A model generated the notes under the pieces. That model had not been told where the DNA came from and made no database searches. It saw only the letters and a list, made by a program, of their open reading frames with translations. Shown piece by piece: positions 30,580 through 39,055 of a stretch of DNA of 54,092 nt (positions are counted from its first letter, which is position 1; each line of letters opens with the position of its first letter). This DNA comes from Streptococcus penaeicida (lineage in GTDB: Bacteria > Bacillota > Bacilli > Lactobacillales > Streptococcaceae), in NCBI RefSeq assembly GCF_002887775.1, contig NZ_LOCM01000021.1, positions 1 through 54,092 of the forward strand. The letters are read 5' to 3'. The position numbers were made by a program, and so were the translations under genes.

Positions 30580-31036
30580 ACGCTTGAATTTAATTAAGAA
30601 AATTGTTTTATCTCATGATATTGAAACTCAGCATGAATTGTTGGCGCTCTTAAGAGAACATGGGCTTGAGTTAACTCAAGCAACCATTTCACGTGATATG
30701 AATGAAATTGGGATTGTTAAAATCCCTTCAGGTTCTGGTCCCTACATCTACGGTTTATCGCAAGATTCTGGGAAAAAGATTAGCCAACGTCCCTTGTCTA
30801 TACGTTCAACCATATTGTCTATTTCTGAAAAAAATCCAAGTTTAAAACAACACCTCTATTTAAAGGTGGTGCCAGGAAATGCTATGGTTATTAAACGCTA
30901 CCTTTGTCAAGATTTTGCGGACCGACTTTTTGGTGTTATCGCCGACGATGATAGTATCTTGATTCTAACAAAGAGTGAAGCTGATGAGGATATCATTCGC
31001 GATGAAGTTTCAGAATGGATGAATCAAAAATCATAA
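30566..31036 (+). CDS. argR: ArgR/AhrC family arginine repressor
   Basis: Hexameric arginine-responsive regulator. The N-terminal winged HTH (TQHELLALLREHGLELTQAT, then ISRDMNEIGIVKI) and C-terminal oligomerisation/arginine domain with GVIADDDSILIL are present. I start at ATG 30566 (MKKNERLNLI), 11 codons after the open frame begins, because AAGGAA lies upstream and ArgR starts align there. 156 residues. Lies between tlyA and recN, the standard Gram-positive context. Confidence 0.92.
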   Translation: MKKNERLNLIKKIVLSHDIETQHELLALLREHGLELTQATISRDMNEIGIVKIPSGSGPYIYGLSQDSGKKISQRPLSIRSTILSISEKNPSLKQHLYLKVVPGNAMVIKRYLCQDFADRLFGVIADDDSILILTKSEADEDIIRDEVSEWMNQKS

Positions 31037-31054
31037 AAAGAAAGGGTCAGCCAT

Positions 31055-32716
31055 ATGCTTTTAGAAATTTCCATCAAGAATTTTGCAATTATTGAAGAGA
31101 TTTCCCTTAATTTTGAAAATGGCATGACTGTTTTGACAGGTGAAACGGGTGCCGGGAAATCCATCATTATCGACGCCATGAATATGATGTTGGGGGCTCG
31201 TGCTAGTCTGGATGTTATTCGCCATGGTGCTCAAAAGGCTGAAATTGAAGGTTTTTTCTCTATCGATCAAAAAGAAGAACTGGTTTCTGCCTTAGAAGCC
31301 AATGGCATTGCGGTGGAAGATGAACTTATTATACGCCGTGACCTCTTCGCAAATGGGCGGAGCGTCAGCCGGATTAACGGCCAAATGGTTAACTTATCAA
31401 CTTTAAAGGAAGTTGGTCAATTCTTAGTGGACATCCACGGCCAACACGATCAGGAAGAATTAATGCGTCCAGCTCACCATTTAGCAATCTTGGATGCCTT
31501 TGGCGATTCCCATTTTCAAAAAACCAAAGAGTCTTATCAAAATACTTTTGACCGTTATAAAAACCTGCGCAAGGCAGTTCTTGAGAAGCAGAAGAATGCT
31601 CGTGAGCATAAGGAACGGATTGACATGCTAGCCTTTCAAATTGCCGAGATTGAGGCAGTTGATTTGCAGGCTGGTGAGGATGTCCGTCTGCATGCTGAAC
31701 GTGACCGTTTGATGAATCATAAATTGATTGCTGATACTTTAACCAATGCAGCTGTCATGCTAGATAATGACGAACTATCAAGTCTAGCTAATATTCGCTC
31801 TAGTATGAATGATTTGTTGGCGCTTGAAAATTACGATCCTGACTATAAACAGATGGCCAGTAACATTTCGGAAGCCTATTATATTCTTGAAGATGTTAAT
31901 AAGCAGCTAACAGATACAATTGATAATTTGGATTTTGATGCAGGTAGACTTTTGGAAGTTGAGAGCCGCTTGGATATTATTAATAGTTTAACTCGCAAAT
32001 ATGGGGGAACAGTCGACAATCTCTTGGACTATTATGCCAATATTGATAAGGAATACCAACTCCTAACTGGCAGTGAAAGCTCCAGCCAAGATTTAGAGGT
32101 CGAACTGAAAAAAGAAGAAAAGGCCTTGGTCGCTCAAGCAGCTGATTTGAGTCAGCAAAGGCACCAATTGGCTAGTCTTTTAGAAGCTGATATCAAAAAA
32201 CAATTGCAAGACCTCTACATGGAAAAAGCTGACTTTAAAGTTCAGATGACGCCTTCCAAGTTTAATCGAAATGGTAATGAAGCTGTTGAATTTTATATCT
32301 CGACAAACCCAGGTGAAGGCTTTAAACCATTGGTGAAAGTTGCTTCTGGGGGAGAATTGTCACGCCTGATGTTGGCAATTAAAGCTTCCATCTCAAGTAA
32401 GGCAGATAAAACAAGCATTGTATTTGACGAGGTCGACACAGGGGTTTCAGGCAGAGTAGCCCATGCCATTGCGCAAAAAATTTATAAGATTGGTCAAAAC
32501 AGCCAAGTTCTAGCGATATCCCATTTGCCGCAAGTCATTGCCATTGCCGACTACCAATTTTACATTTCTAAGGAAAGTAAAAATGATAGTACGGTCTCTA
32601 AAGCAAGACTTTTGGATAAAGCGGAAAGAATCGAAGAAATCGCTAAAATGATAGCAGGAACTGATATTACAGAAACGGCTCGTCAACAGGCCCGTGATTT
32701 GCTGGAAAATCATTAA
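31055..32716 (+). CDS. recN: DNA repair protein RecN
   Basis: SMC-like ATPase for double-strand-break repair. Walker A GETGAGKS near residue 29, long central coiled coil, signature VASGGELSRLMLAI near 430 and Walker B region IVFDEVDTGVSG near 455. 553 residues, full-length. AAAGGG ribosome binding site. Last gene of the xseA operon before a terminator. Confidence 0.96.
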   Translation: MLLEISIKNFAIIEEISLNFENGMTVLTGETGAGKSIIIDAMNMMLGARASLDVIRHGAQKAEIEGFFSIDQKEELVSALEANGIAVEDELIIRRDLFANGRSVSRINGQMVNLSTLKEVGQFLVDIHGQHDQEELMRPAHHLAILDAFGDSHFQKTKESYQNTFDRYKNLRKAVLEKQKNAREHKERIDMLAFQIAEIEAVDLQAGEDVRLHAERDRLMNHKLIADTLTNAAVMLDNDELSSLANIRSSMNDLLALENYDPDYKQMASNISEAYYILEDVNKQLTDTIDNLDFDAGRLLEVESRLDIINSLTRKYGGTVDNLLDYYANIDKEYQLLTGSESSSQDLEVELKKEEKALVAQAADLSQQRHQLASLLEADIKKQLQDLYMEKADFKVQMTPSKFNRNGNEAVEFYISTNPGEGFKPLVKVASGGELSRLMLAIKASISSKADKTSIVFDEVDTGVSGRVAHAIAQKIYKIGQNSQVLAISHLPQVIAIADYQFYISKESKNDSTVSKARLLDKAERIEEIAKMIAGTDITETARQQARDLLENH

Positions 32717-32730
32717 GAAGAAATAAGTCA

Positions 32731-32757
32731 GAAAAAGATGATAATATCATCTTTTTC
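32731..32757 (+). terminator. Terminator after recN
   Basis: GAAAAAGATGAT and ATCATCTTTTTC form a perfect 12-bp stem with a 3-base loop. Confidence 0.75.
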
Positions 32758-32781
32758 TTCTGTCTTTTAGTGTGAGAACTT

Positions 32782-32810
32782 TTGATTTATTGCCGAAACA
32801 GTGCTAAAAT
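32782..32810 (+). promoter_or_regulatory. Promoter of the degV operon
   Basis: TTGATT at 32782-32787 and TAAAAT at 32805-32810 are spaced 17 bp, with an extended TGC. Confidence 0.7.
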
Positions 32811-32846
32811 ATAAGGATAATAGTTTCGTTTTAGATAGGAAAAAAC

Positions 32847-33686
32847 ATGGGAAAGATTAAAATTGTTACGGATTCATCAATAACCATTGAAAAAGAATTA
32901 ATCGAACAATACGATATTACTGTCGTACCACTATCTGTTATGATTGATGGTAAATTATATTCAGACAATGATCTTAAAGAAGAAGGTCATTTCCTCTCAC
33001 TTATGAAAGCTAGCAATCAACTCCCAAAAACCAGTCAGCCCCCAGTAGGTTTATTTGCCGACTACTATGAAAAATTAGTAGCTGACGGCGCTACTGATAT
33101 TGTTGCTATTCACTTAAATCCGATTTTGTCTGGAACCATCGAAGCTTCTCGTCAGGGGGCTGAAATAGCTGGGGCACCTGTTCATGTTCTTGATTCATCA
33201 TTTACTGACCAAGCTCTCAAATTTCAGGTTATTGCAGCAGCAAAATTGGCTCAAGAAGGGGCTTCTCTTGATGAAATACTTGCAAAAGTTGCTGAAGTCA
33301 AAGAAAAAACAAGCCTCTACATTGGCGTGTCTACACTTGAAAACCTTGTAAAAGGTGGCAGAATTGGTCGTGTCACAGGAGCAATCAGCAGCTTATTAAA
33401 TATCCGTTTATTAATGGAATTAATTCCTGATCAGCTAAAACCAATTGCCAAAGGAAGAGGGAATAAAACCTTTTTCAAATGGTTGGAAGCACATATGACG
33501 GAATTGGCAGCAAAACCAATTGCTCAACTGGCCATTTCCTATGCAGGTGACCGCCAATTAGCAGATCAGCTTCTCGAAAGAATAAAACCTTTTTACTCAG
33601 GACCTGTTTCTGTCTTGGAAACTGGTTCTATTATCCAAACACATACAGGAGAAGGCGCTTTTGCCGTCATGATACAATATGAATAA
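32847..33686 (+). CDS. DegV/FakB family fatty acid-binding protein
   Basis: A 279-residue DegV-fold protein starting [13 protein letters not shown]. The family (FakB) holds a fatty acid for phosphorylation by FakA, feeding exogenous fatty acids into phospholipid synthesis. HLNPILSGT and [10 protein letters not shown] are characteristic binding and contact segments. The end overlaps the SGNH hydrolase start by eight bases. Confidence 0.9.
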   Translation: MGKIKIVTDSSITIEKELIEQYDITVVPLSVMIDGKLYSDNDLKEEGHFLSLMKASNQLPKTSQPPVGLFADYYEKLVADGATDIVAIHLNPILSGTIEASRQGAEIAGAPVHVLDSSFTDQALKFQVIAAAKLAQEGASLDEILAKVAEVKEKTSLYIGVSTLENLVKGGRIGRVTGAISSLLNIRLLMELIPDQLKPIAKGRGNKTFFKWLEAHMTELAAKPIAQLAISYAGDRQLADQLLERIKPFYSGPVSVLETGSIIQTHTGEGAFAVMIQYE

Positions 33687-34520
33687 TAAAGAATTGCTAA
33701 AAATCTTAGCTTTCTTTTCCTTGTCACTTTTGTTATCCTTATTATTTTTTAACCAAGTTATTCCCAAATCACAGTCTCAATTAAGAGCTAGTGATTTTTT
33801 AAATCAGGAAAAGAAAGAACTTTCTTATATTGCAATCGGCGACTCCTTAACAGAGGCGTCGGTGATTCAACTGGTCAGGGTGGCTTTATTCCTTTACTAA
33901 AAAAAGATATTGAAGCGCATTACCCAGTCACAATTCAAATACAAAATTATGGAGTATCTGGCAACACCAGTCTGCAAATTTTAAAACGAATGCGTCAGGA
34001 CAGAAGCCTGCAAGCCGATTTAAAACAAGCAGATTTGATGACCCTAACAGTTGGTGGGAACGATGTTATGGCTGTCATACGTAAAGACTTGACCAATTTA
34101 GACATGTCTTCATTTGATCAGCCTATGCTTGATTATCAGGAAAGATTGGGAAAAATTATCGCAATAGCAAAGAAGAGCAATAAAGATATCCATATTTATG
34201 TTCTTGGTATTTATAATCCTTTTTACCTCAATTTTCCAGAAATGACTCAGATGCAAGAAATTGTCGATAATTGGAATCAGAAGACAAAAGAAACCTTGTC
34301 ACAATATAAAAATGTCCACTTTGTTCCCATTAATGACCAATTGTACAAGGGAATTGATGGCAAAGAAGGTATTGTCCAGTCAGAAGGGGATAAAAAACGG
34401 ATATTAAATGATGTCTTATATTCTGGCGACCATTTTCATCCCAATAATATTGGCTATCAAATCATGTCAGACACAGTAATGGAGAGTATTAAAAAACATG
34501 AACAAAAATTTACAAATTAA
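33679..34520 (+). pseudogene. SGNH/GDSL lipase-like membrane-anchored hydrolase, frameshifted
   Basis: Membrane-anchored hydrolase with an N-terminal transmembrane helix (about residues 8-28). Block I YIAIGDSLTE is in the first frame; block III TVGGNDVM and block V DHFHPNNIGYQ are in the second. Adding one G at GAGG-CGTCGG (33853-33860) restores DSLTEGVGDSTGQGGF and a protein of about 280 residues. Catalytic Ser, Gly, Asn and the Asp-x-x-His pair are all present once joined. Lies in the degV-SGNH-ypmS operon conserved in streptococci. Confidence 0.85.
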
Positions 34521-35085
34521 TTGGTGGAAGTGGGCCTGCTTGCTGATTTTAGCCATGAACATCGCCTTTGTTGTCGTCATTGGTAGCCGCCTAATTCAAA
34601 TTCGCGAACCTGAAACAGAACATATCAAGGTCAGTAAACAGAAAAATATCAGAGTTGGAACCGTTACGACCAATCGGCAACAACTGAATAAAACGGTAGC
34701 TTCATATTTAAAAGACTATCAGAATAAGGACATGTCCTACGATATTTATGCTTCTAGCACATCAATTGTCTTTGAGGGAAAATACAAGCTACTAGGGTAC
34801 GAAGTCCCTCTTTACGTCTACTTCCAGCCCATTGCTTTAGCTAATGGAAATGTTCAGTTACAAGTGTCATCGATTTCAGCAGGAACCTTACCATTACCAG
34901 AAGCAGAAGTCCTTCAATATCTTAAATCAAGCTATGATTTGCCAGCTTTTGTTAAGGTCAAACCGAAGGAATCATCACTAGTTGTTAACCTCAGTAAAAT
35001 CAAGAATGATGCTGACATTTATCTTATGGCTAAAAAGATTGACTTGGTAAATGATAAAATTAGCTTTGATATTTACAAGAAATAG
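34498..35085 (+). CDS. ypmS: YpmS family membrane-anchored protein (DUF2140)
   Basis: A 195-residue protein with one N-terminal membrane helix (about residues 10-31) and an extracellular DUF2140 domain. Function unknown; in Firmicutes it follows a GDSL-lipase-like gene (YpmR), as here, suggesting they act together at the cell surface. It overlaps the upstream gene by 23 bases. Confidence 0.85.
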   Translation: MNKNLQINWWKWACLLILAMNIAFVVVIGSRLIQIREPETEHIKVSKQKNIRVGTVTTNRQQLNKTVASYLKDYQNKDMSYDIYASSTSIVFEGKYKLLGYEVPLYVYFQPIALANGNVQLQVSSISAGTLPLPEAEVLQYLKSSYDLPAFVKVKPKESSLVVNLSKIKNDADIYLMAKKIDLVNDKISFDIYKK

Positions 35086-35104
35086 GCAAAATAACGTTAA
35101 ATAC

Positions 35105-35133
35105 TTGACCTATAAGCATTTTTTAGATATTAT
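35105..35133 (+). promoter_or_regulatory. hup promoter
   Basis: TTGACC at 35105-35110 and TATTAT at 35128-35133 are spaced 17 bp. Confidence 0.7.
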
Positions 35134-35182
35134 TGTACTTGTTAAAGCATATTGCTTATTAATTAATTGGAGGATTTGTTAA

Positions 35183-35458
35183 ATGGCTAACAAACAAGAT
35201 TTAATCGCAAAAGTTGCAGAAGCAACTGAACTTACTAAAAAAGATTCAGCAGCAGCTGTAGACGCAGTTTTTTCAGCAATTGAAGGATTCCTTTCAGAAG
35301 GTGAAAAAGTTCAATTAATCGGATTTGGTAACTTTGAAGTTCGCGAACGCGCAGCTCGTAAAGGTCGTAACCCACAAACTGGTGCAGAAATCAAAATCGC
35401 TGCATCTAAAGTACCAGCTTTCAAAGCAGGTAAAGCTCTTAAAGACGCAGTAAAATAA
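35183..35458 (+). CDS. hup: DNA-binding protein HU
   Basis: A 91-residue histone-like protein. [17 protein letters not shown] is the conserved DNA-clasping arm and the C-terminal [12 protein letters not shown] is typical. TTGGAGG precedes ATG 35183. Codon use is strongly biased toward preferred codons, consistent with high expression. Monocistronic, with a strong promoter and terminator. Confidence 0.98.
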   Translation: MANKQDLIAKVAEATELTKKDSAAAVDAVFSAIEGFLSEGEKVQLIGFGNFEVRERAARKGRNPQTGAEIKIAASKVPAFKAGKALKDAVK

Positions 35459-35470
35459 TCGCATATACAA

Positions 35471-35509
35471 AAAGCCTATTGTAGCAAGCTTTCAAGCCTA
35501 CTCAATAGG
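35471..35509 (+). terminator. hup terminator
   Basis: AAAGCCTATTG and CAATAGGCTTT form an 11-bp stem with an 11-base loop, followed by nine T residues. Confidence 0.85.
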
Positions 35510-35640
35510 CTTTTTTTTTGATGAGTTTTTACTTTTGGGGCATTTTTGGGGTAAAAGAGGGGCAAACGGCTAGAATCCACTCAAACATGCTAAATAGATG
35601 CCTTGATTAGAACTTAAATTACTTTCCTGGTTAAGCTTAA

Positions 35641-35655
35641 TTAGAATTATTCTAA
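35641..35655. promoter_or_regulatory. Per-box-like operator 1 upstream of the metal ATPase
   Basis: TTAGAATTATTCTAA is a perfect 7-1-7 inverted repeat matching the PerR box (TTATAATNATTATAA) with two symmetric changes. It lies just upstream of the -35. Confidence 0.75.
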
Positions 35656-35660
35656 AGTAC

Positions 35661-35689
35661 TTGACTTTTTTATTTAGAATTATTATAAT
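35661..35689 (+). promoter_or_regulatory. pmtA promoter
   Basis: TTGACT at 35661-35666 and TATAAT at 35684-35689 are spaced 17 bp; the -10 is inside the second Per box. Confidence 0.8.
35674..35688. promoter_or_regulatory. Per-box operator 2 over the -10
   Basis: TTAGAATTATTATAA matches the PerR consensus at 13 of 14 defined positions and overlaps the -10 element. A weaker third copy lies at 35707-35721. Confidence 0.85.
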
Positions 35690-35738
35690 TAAGATAAATT
35701 AAATAGTTAGAATATTTCTAGCTTGGAGGGAAAATTTT

Positions 35739-37592
35739 ATGACTTGGATCAAAGAGCATATTCATTTATTGGAAACGATAACATGCTTACTATTAATTTT
35801 AATTGGTTTACCACTATTTGGTTCAAATCCTAGTCTGGCATCATACTTTTTTATCGCTGCCTTCCTTATTGGGGGTTATGAATCTGCTAAAGCAGGACTA
35901 GAGGATTTATTTGTTAATAAGCATCTTTCTGTTGACGTCTTAATGATTCTTGCAGCTATTGGGGCTGGTATCATTGGTTATTGGTTAGAAGGGGCCTTGT
36001 TAATCTTCATATTCTCCCTTTCCAATACATTGGAAGAAATGGCGATGGAAAAAAGTAAAAATGCCATTTCTGCCTTAATGAACCTAACACCGGATACTGC
36101 CCGCAAAATTTTGGCTGACGGTTCTATTGAAGAAGTTGGCACTAAAGATTTAAAAATTGGGGATAAATTACAGGTCCGTAAAGGGGAGTCTGTTCCTATT
36201 GACGGGGAGTTGCTCAGTGATTTTGGGCAATTTGATGAATCCATGGTGACGGGTGAGCCAATTACAGTTGATAAAGGAGCTAAAGACAATTTGATTGGCG
36301 GTACCATTAATGAGGGCCAAACCATCGAGATGTTGGTAACAGTTGAAAATGAGGACACCCTCTTTGCTAAGATCGTCAACCTGGTTGAATCTGCTCAAAC
36401 CCAAAAAAGTAAAACAGCGACCTTCATTGAAGGTCTGGAAGATAACTATGTGAAAATGGTTCTGCTTTTAGTGCCTATCTTCATCCTCTTTTGTCACTTT
36501 GTCCTTGGTTGGACTTGGTTGTCTGCATTTTACAGGGGAATGATCCTACTGACAGTTGCTTCACCATGTGCTTTAGTTGCTTCGTCTACACCAGCAAGTT
36601 TAGCTGCTATCAGCCGCGCTGCCAGAAAAGGTTTGGTCATTAAAGGCGGAGATATCATCGATAATATGGGTGATATTAAAGCCGTCGTTATGGATAAAAC
36701 CGGTACTTTAACGCAAGGTAAGCCATCTGTTGTTGATACCCATTATGTGGGTGACAAGGCGGAAATTGATGCCTTGGTGAAAACAGCAGAAGAAGCATCT
36801 ACTCATCCGATTTCAAAAGCCTTGCTAGAATATACTGGTGACATCAATCGCCTTGCTATTGAAGATGCTGAAGAAATTTCCGGTAAAGGTTTTATCTTCT
36901 GTTATCAAGGACATGAATGGCGTATTGGGAAAAAATCCTTTATTTTAGAAGTGGTTAATCATATTGACCATTTAGAAGCTGAAATTGATACCTTTGAAGG
37001 TCAAGGGAAAACCCTAATCTTTGTTAGTCGTGATAAGGAATTAATGGCTTACTATGCATTGCTTGACGATATCAAGAAAGAATCCTTAGAAGCTGTTAAA
37101 ATGATGCATGATCTTGGTATTAAAACAGTTATGTTGACTGGAGACCAAGAAAAAACAGCTAAATATGTAGCTGAAAAATTAGGGATTGATGATGTCGTAG
37201 CTAACTGTATGCCTCAAGATAAGGTTGCTCGTTTAGCTGAAATTAAAGAAAAATATGGTTTTGTAGCCATGGTTGGTGATGGGATCAATGATGCGCCAGC
37301 TCTAGCTCAAGCTGATGTTTCCTATGCCATCGGTGCGGGATCTGATATTGCTATGGAAAGTGCTGATTCTGTTATTATGGATGATTTAACCAGAATTCCA
37401 TTCTCTATTAAACTTTCTCGGAAGATGAAAGGGATTGTTAAACAAAACATTATCTTTGCCCTATCAGTCATTAGTTTATTAATCCTAGCCAATGTCTTCC
37501 AAATTGTTAATTTACCTTTAGGTGTTGTCGGTCATGAAGGTTCAACGATTTTAGTTATTCTAAACGGTCTCCGTCTCTTATCCTTTAAATAA
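35739..37592 (+). CDS. pmtA: P1B-type metal-exporting ATPase, PmtA-like
   Basis: Heavy-metal P-type ATPase of 617 residues. SPCAL near residue 274 and HEGST near residue 598 mark the P1B-4 class; the phosphorylation motif MDKTGTLTQGK is near 318 and GDGINDAPAL near 510. There is no N-terminal metal-binding CxxC domain, also P1B-4-like. The PerR boxes over its promoter match GAS PmtA, a PerR-regulated Fe(II) exporter important in peroxide stress, so iron efflux is the best guess; Co or Zn remain possible. AT-rich leader, GGAGG ribosome binding site. Confidence 0.85.
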   Translation: MTWIKEHIHLLETITCLLLILIGLPLFGSNPSLASYFFIAAFLIGGYESAKAGLEDLFVNKHLSVDVLMILAAIGAGIIGYWLEGALLIFIFSLSNTLEEMAMEKSKNAISALMNLTPDTARKILADGSIEEVGTKDLKIGDKLQVRKGESVPIDGELLSDFGQFDESMVTGEPITVDKGAKDNLIGGTINEGQTIEMLVTVENEDTLFAKIVNLVESAQTQKSKTATFIEGLEDNYVKMVLLLVPIFILFCHFVLGWTWLSAFYRGMILLTVASPCALVASSTPASLAAISRAARKGLVIKGGDIIDNMGDIKAVVMDKTGTLTQGKPSVVDTHYVGDKAEIDALVKTAEEASTHPISKALLEYTGDINRLAIEDAEEISGKGFIFCYQGHEWRIGKKSFILEVVNHIDHLEAEIDTFEGQGKTLIFVSRDKELMAYYALLDDIKKESLEAVKMMHDLGIKTVMLTGDQEKTAKYVAEKLGIDDVVANCMPQDKVARLAEIKEKYGFVAMVGDGINDAPALAQADVSYAIGAGSDIAMESADSVIMDDLTRIPFSIKLSRKMKGIVKQNIIFALSVISLLILANVFQIVNLPLGVVGHEGSTILVILNGLRLLSFK

Positions 37593-37604
37593 AATGAGAT
37601 AAAC

Positions 37605-37633
37605 TTGATTCTAAACATGAAAGCGTTTATACT
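37605..37633 (+). promoter_or_regulatory. Promoter of the small ORF at 37665
   Basis: TTGATT at 37605-37610 and TATACT at 37628-37633 are spaced 17 bp; a cre-like sequence fills the spacer. Confidence 0.65.
37618..37631. promoter_or_regulatory. cre-like site (CcpA)
   Basis: TGAAAGCGTTTATA matches the catabolite response element TGWAARCGYTWNCW at 13 of 14 positions and lies between -35 and -10, a repressing position. Confidence 0.6.
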
Positions 37634-37664
37634 ATTATTAAAGTCATAATAGAAAGTAGAAACA

Positions 37665-37904
37665 ATGTTAGAATTAGAATTAGGATTGGAAGCAGTATTA
37701 GTAGGGTTAGCAATCTTTTCACTTGGTAAAATTTTCTTATTCATAAAGTTATCTGACAAGTTTTTACCTAAAGTTGCTAAAAAAGCTAGTAAGAAAACCT
37801 ATTATTTAAAAAAGGGCGATCAAAAAATCAGCCCAGCTCAAAAATTTAAAAAGAGACTATTTCAGATGAAATGGTCTTTTTTTAGATTAATTTATTTGAT
37901 TTGA
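37665..37904 (+). CDS. Small membrane protein of unknown function
   Basis: Hypothetical protein, 79 codons as read, with one hydrophobic N-terminal segment (about residues 6-28) and a Lys-rich remainder. I do not recognise the family. A terminator hairpin at 37851-37883 lies inside the last 18 codons, which is unusual. If one T were missing from AAAATTTAAA (37841-37850), the natural stop TAA would fall just before the hairpin and the protein would end ...SPAQKF. The promoter with a cre-like site supports a real gene; the C-terminus is doubtful. Confidence 0.6.
   Translation: MLELELGLEAVLVGLAIFSLGKIFLFIKLSDKFLPKVAKKASKKTYYLKKGDQKISPAQKFKKRLFQMKWSFFRLIYLI
37851..37883 (+). terminator. Terminator overlapping the end of the small ORF
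   Basis: AAGAGAC-T-ATTTC pairs with GAAAT-G-GTCTTTT over a 4-base loop, then a T-run. Confidence 0.7.
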
Positions 37905-37938
37905 TTTTCGATACTTTTCGGTAGTGGTTCGGACGGGT

Positions 37939-37964
37939 TTGACAGTCAGGGGAGTGACTGTCAA
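37939..37964. repeat. Palindromic hairpin repeat, copy 1
   Basis: TTGACAGTCA and TGACTGTCAA form a perfect 10-bp stem with a 6-base loop. A diverged copy is at 45970-45999 (about 23 of 29 bases alike). It lies downstream of the minus-strand lipoprotein gene; there is no U-tract, so simple termination is doubtful. Confidence 0.55.
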
Positions 37965-38010
37965 AGGATGTGTGAAACTATATGGCAGTTAAGACGAGTT
38001 TATCCTTTTT

Positions 38011-38923
38011 TTACTTCTTCACATTCTCTAGCCAATACTGGTAATTGGATTCCAGTCCATTTTTGGTTGTTCCGTCAGGGGCTGTTTGCCGTATCCAGTC
38101 TAGGAAGCATGAGCTTGGCCATTGGGGACAACAACGACATCTGTTTCCTTCATGTTGGTCATTTGGGAAATATGGGTGTCGGCTGCTTCTGTGTTTTCGA
38201 TAAAACTGATGTAGAAGCCATCTCTTAGTTTGGTATCTGATTGCCAGGCGCTTGGGAAGACATCTGTTTGGTAGGCTTCTGAATTTGAAGTTGAGGGACT
38301 AGGGTTTTCTGATTGTGATGCATGTGTTTTAGCTGTTATCCATGTCAGAGTTGCTAAGTTTAGTTTTTGGGTATTAGTGATACCAACTTGGCTCAGGTCA
38401 TTGTCATGAATATTATATTGGTCATCGCTAGCAATGATGTAGGCTTTTCCACCGTTATCAGGGATTTGATAAACCTTACTTTCTGCCAGCGGACTTAAAG
38501 AAGACCACTGACTGCTTAGAACTTTACCATCTTCAAAAATAGTGAAGCCTTGTCTATTGCCTCCGGCACTAGCGACAATCGATGAGGCTAATAAAGTGGG
38601 CTGTTCGTTAACTAAATAATAGAGGCTTCAGCGAAATCCGCTTTACCAATAATGAGTTCATCAACACCATCATGATTGATATCGTAAAAGGCGTGTGAAG
38701 GCGAGTAGTATTGATTAGGATAGCTGGCTAGAATATCAGCATATAAGTCTTCATTTTTTTGTTGGTTTTTAACTTGTGATGAGTTATTTTTCTGATTTGA
38801 GCTAGCATTTGTCTTTGCGATTTTGTCAGTTTTTTTAGAGCTGCTTGTCGTGTTTTTAGCAGGTGATGCACAAGATATTAAAAGCAAACTTAGTGGTAAG
38901 AGGTAAAAGATTTTTCGATTCAT
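38011..38923 (-). pseudogene. Lipoprotein with a calcium-type DxNxDGxDE motif, frameshifted twice
   Basis: Surface lipoprotein of unknown function. Start ATG 38923 behind GGAG; signal peptide MNRKIFYLLPLSLLLISC ends in a lipobox Cys. A Ser/Lys/Asn-rich linker precedes the YDINHDGVDELIIG segment, which resembles an EF-hand-like or FG-GAP repeat. Frame is lost at ATTATTTA near 38616-38624 (one T missing; restored reading ASIYYLVNEQPTLLASSI) and again near 38099-38104, after which DWIRQTAPDGTTKNG and YQYWLENVKK run to a stop at 38011. Restored length is about 304 residues. Confidence 0.75.
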
Positions 38924-38948
38924 TGCCCAAGTCTCCATTCTTACTTTT

Positions 38949-38954
38949 ATTATA
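38949..38954 (-). promoter_or_regulatory. Extended -10 of the lipoprotein gene
   Basis: TGT-TATAAT on the minus strand, 25 bases before the start; no clear -35. Confidence 0.4.
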
Positions 38955-39007
38955 ACACTCAAAAAGGATTAACACTTTGAAAGATTAGAGCATTTTAGTT
39001 TTAGTCT

Positions 39008-39038
39008 TAAAAAAATCAGACCCTATTCAGGATCTGAT
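39008..39038 (-). terminator. pyrD terminator
   Basis: ATCAGA and TCTGAT with an inner CCT/AGG form a stem; on the minus strand it is followed by TTTTTTTAAG. Confidence 0.7.
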
Positions 39039-39055
39039 ATGATTGTCTCTTGTTC

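Noticed and set aside
37968..38228. 86-residue plus-strand open frame
   Set aside because: It is antisense to the frameshifted lipoprotein gene, whose restored reading is much better.
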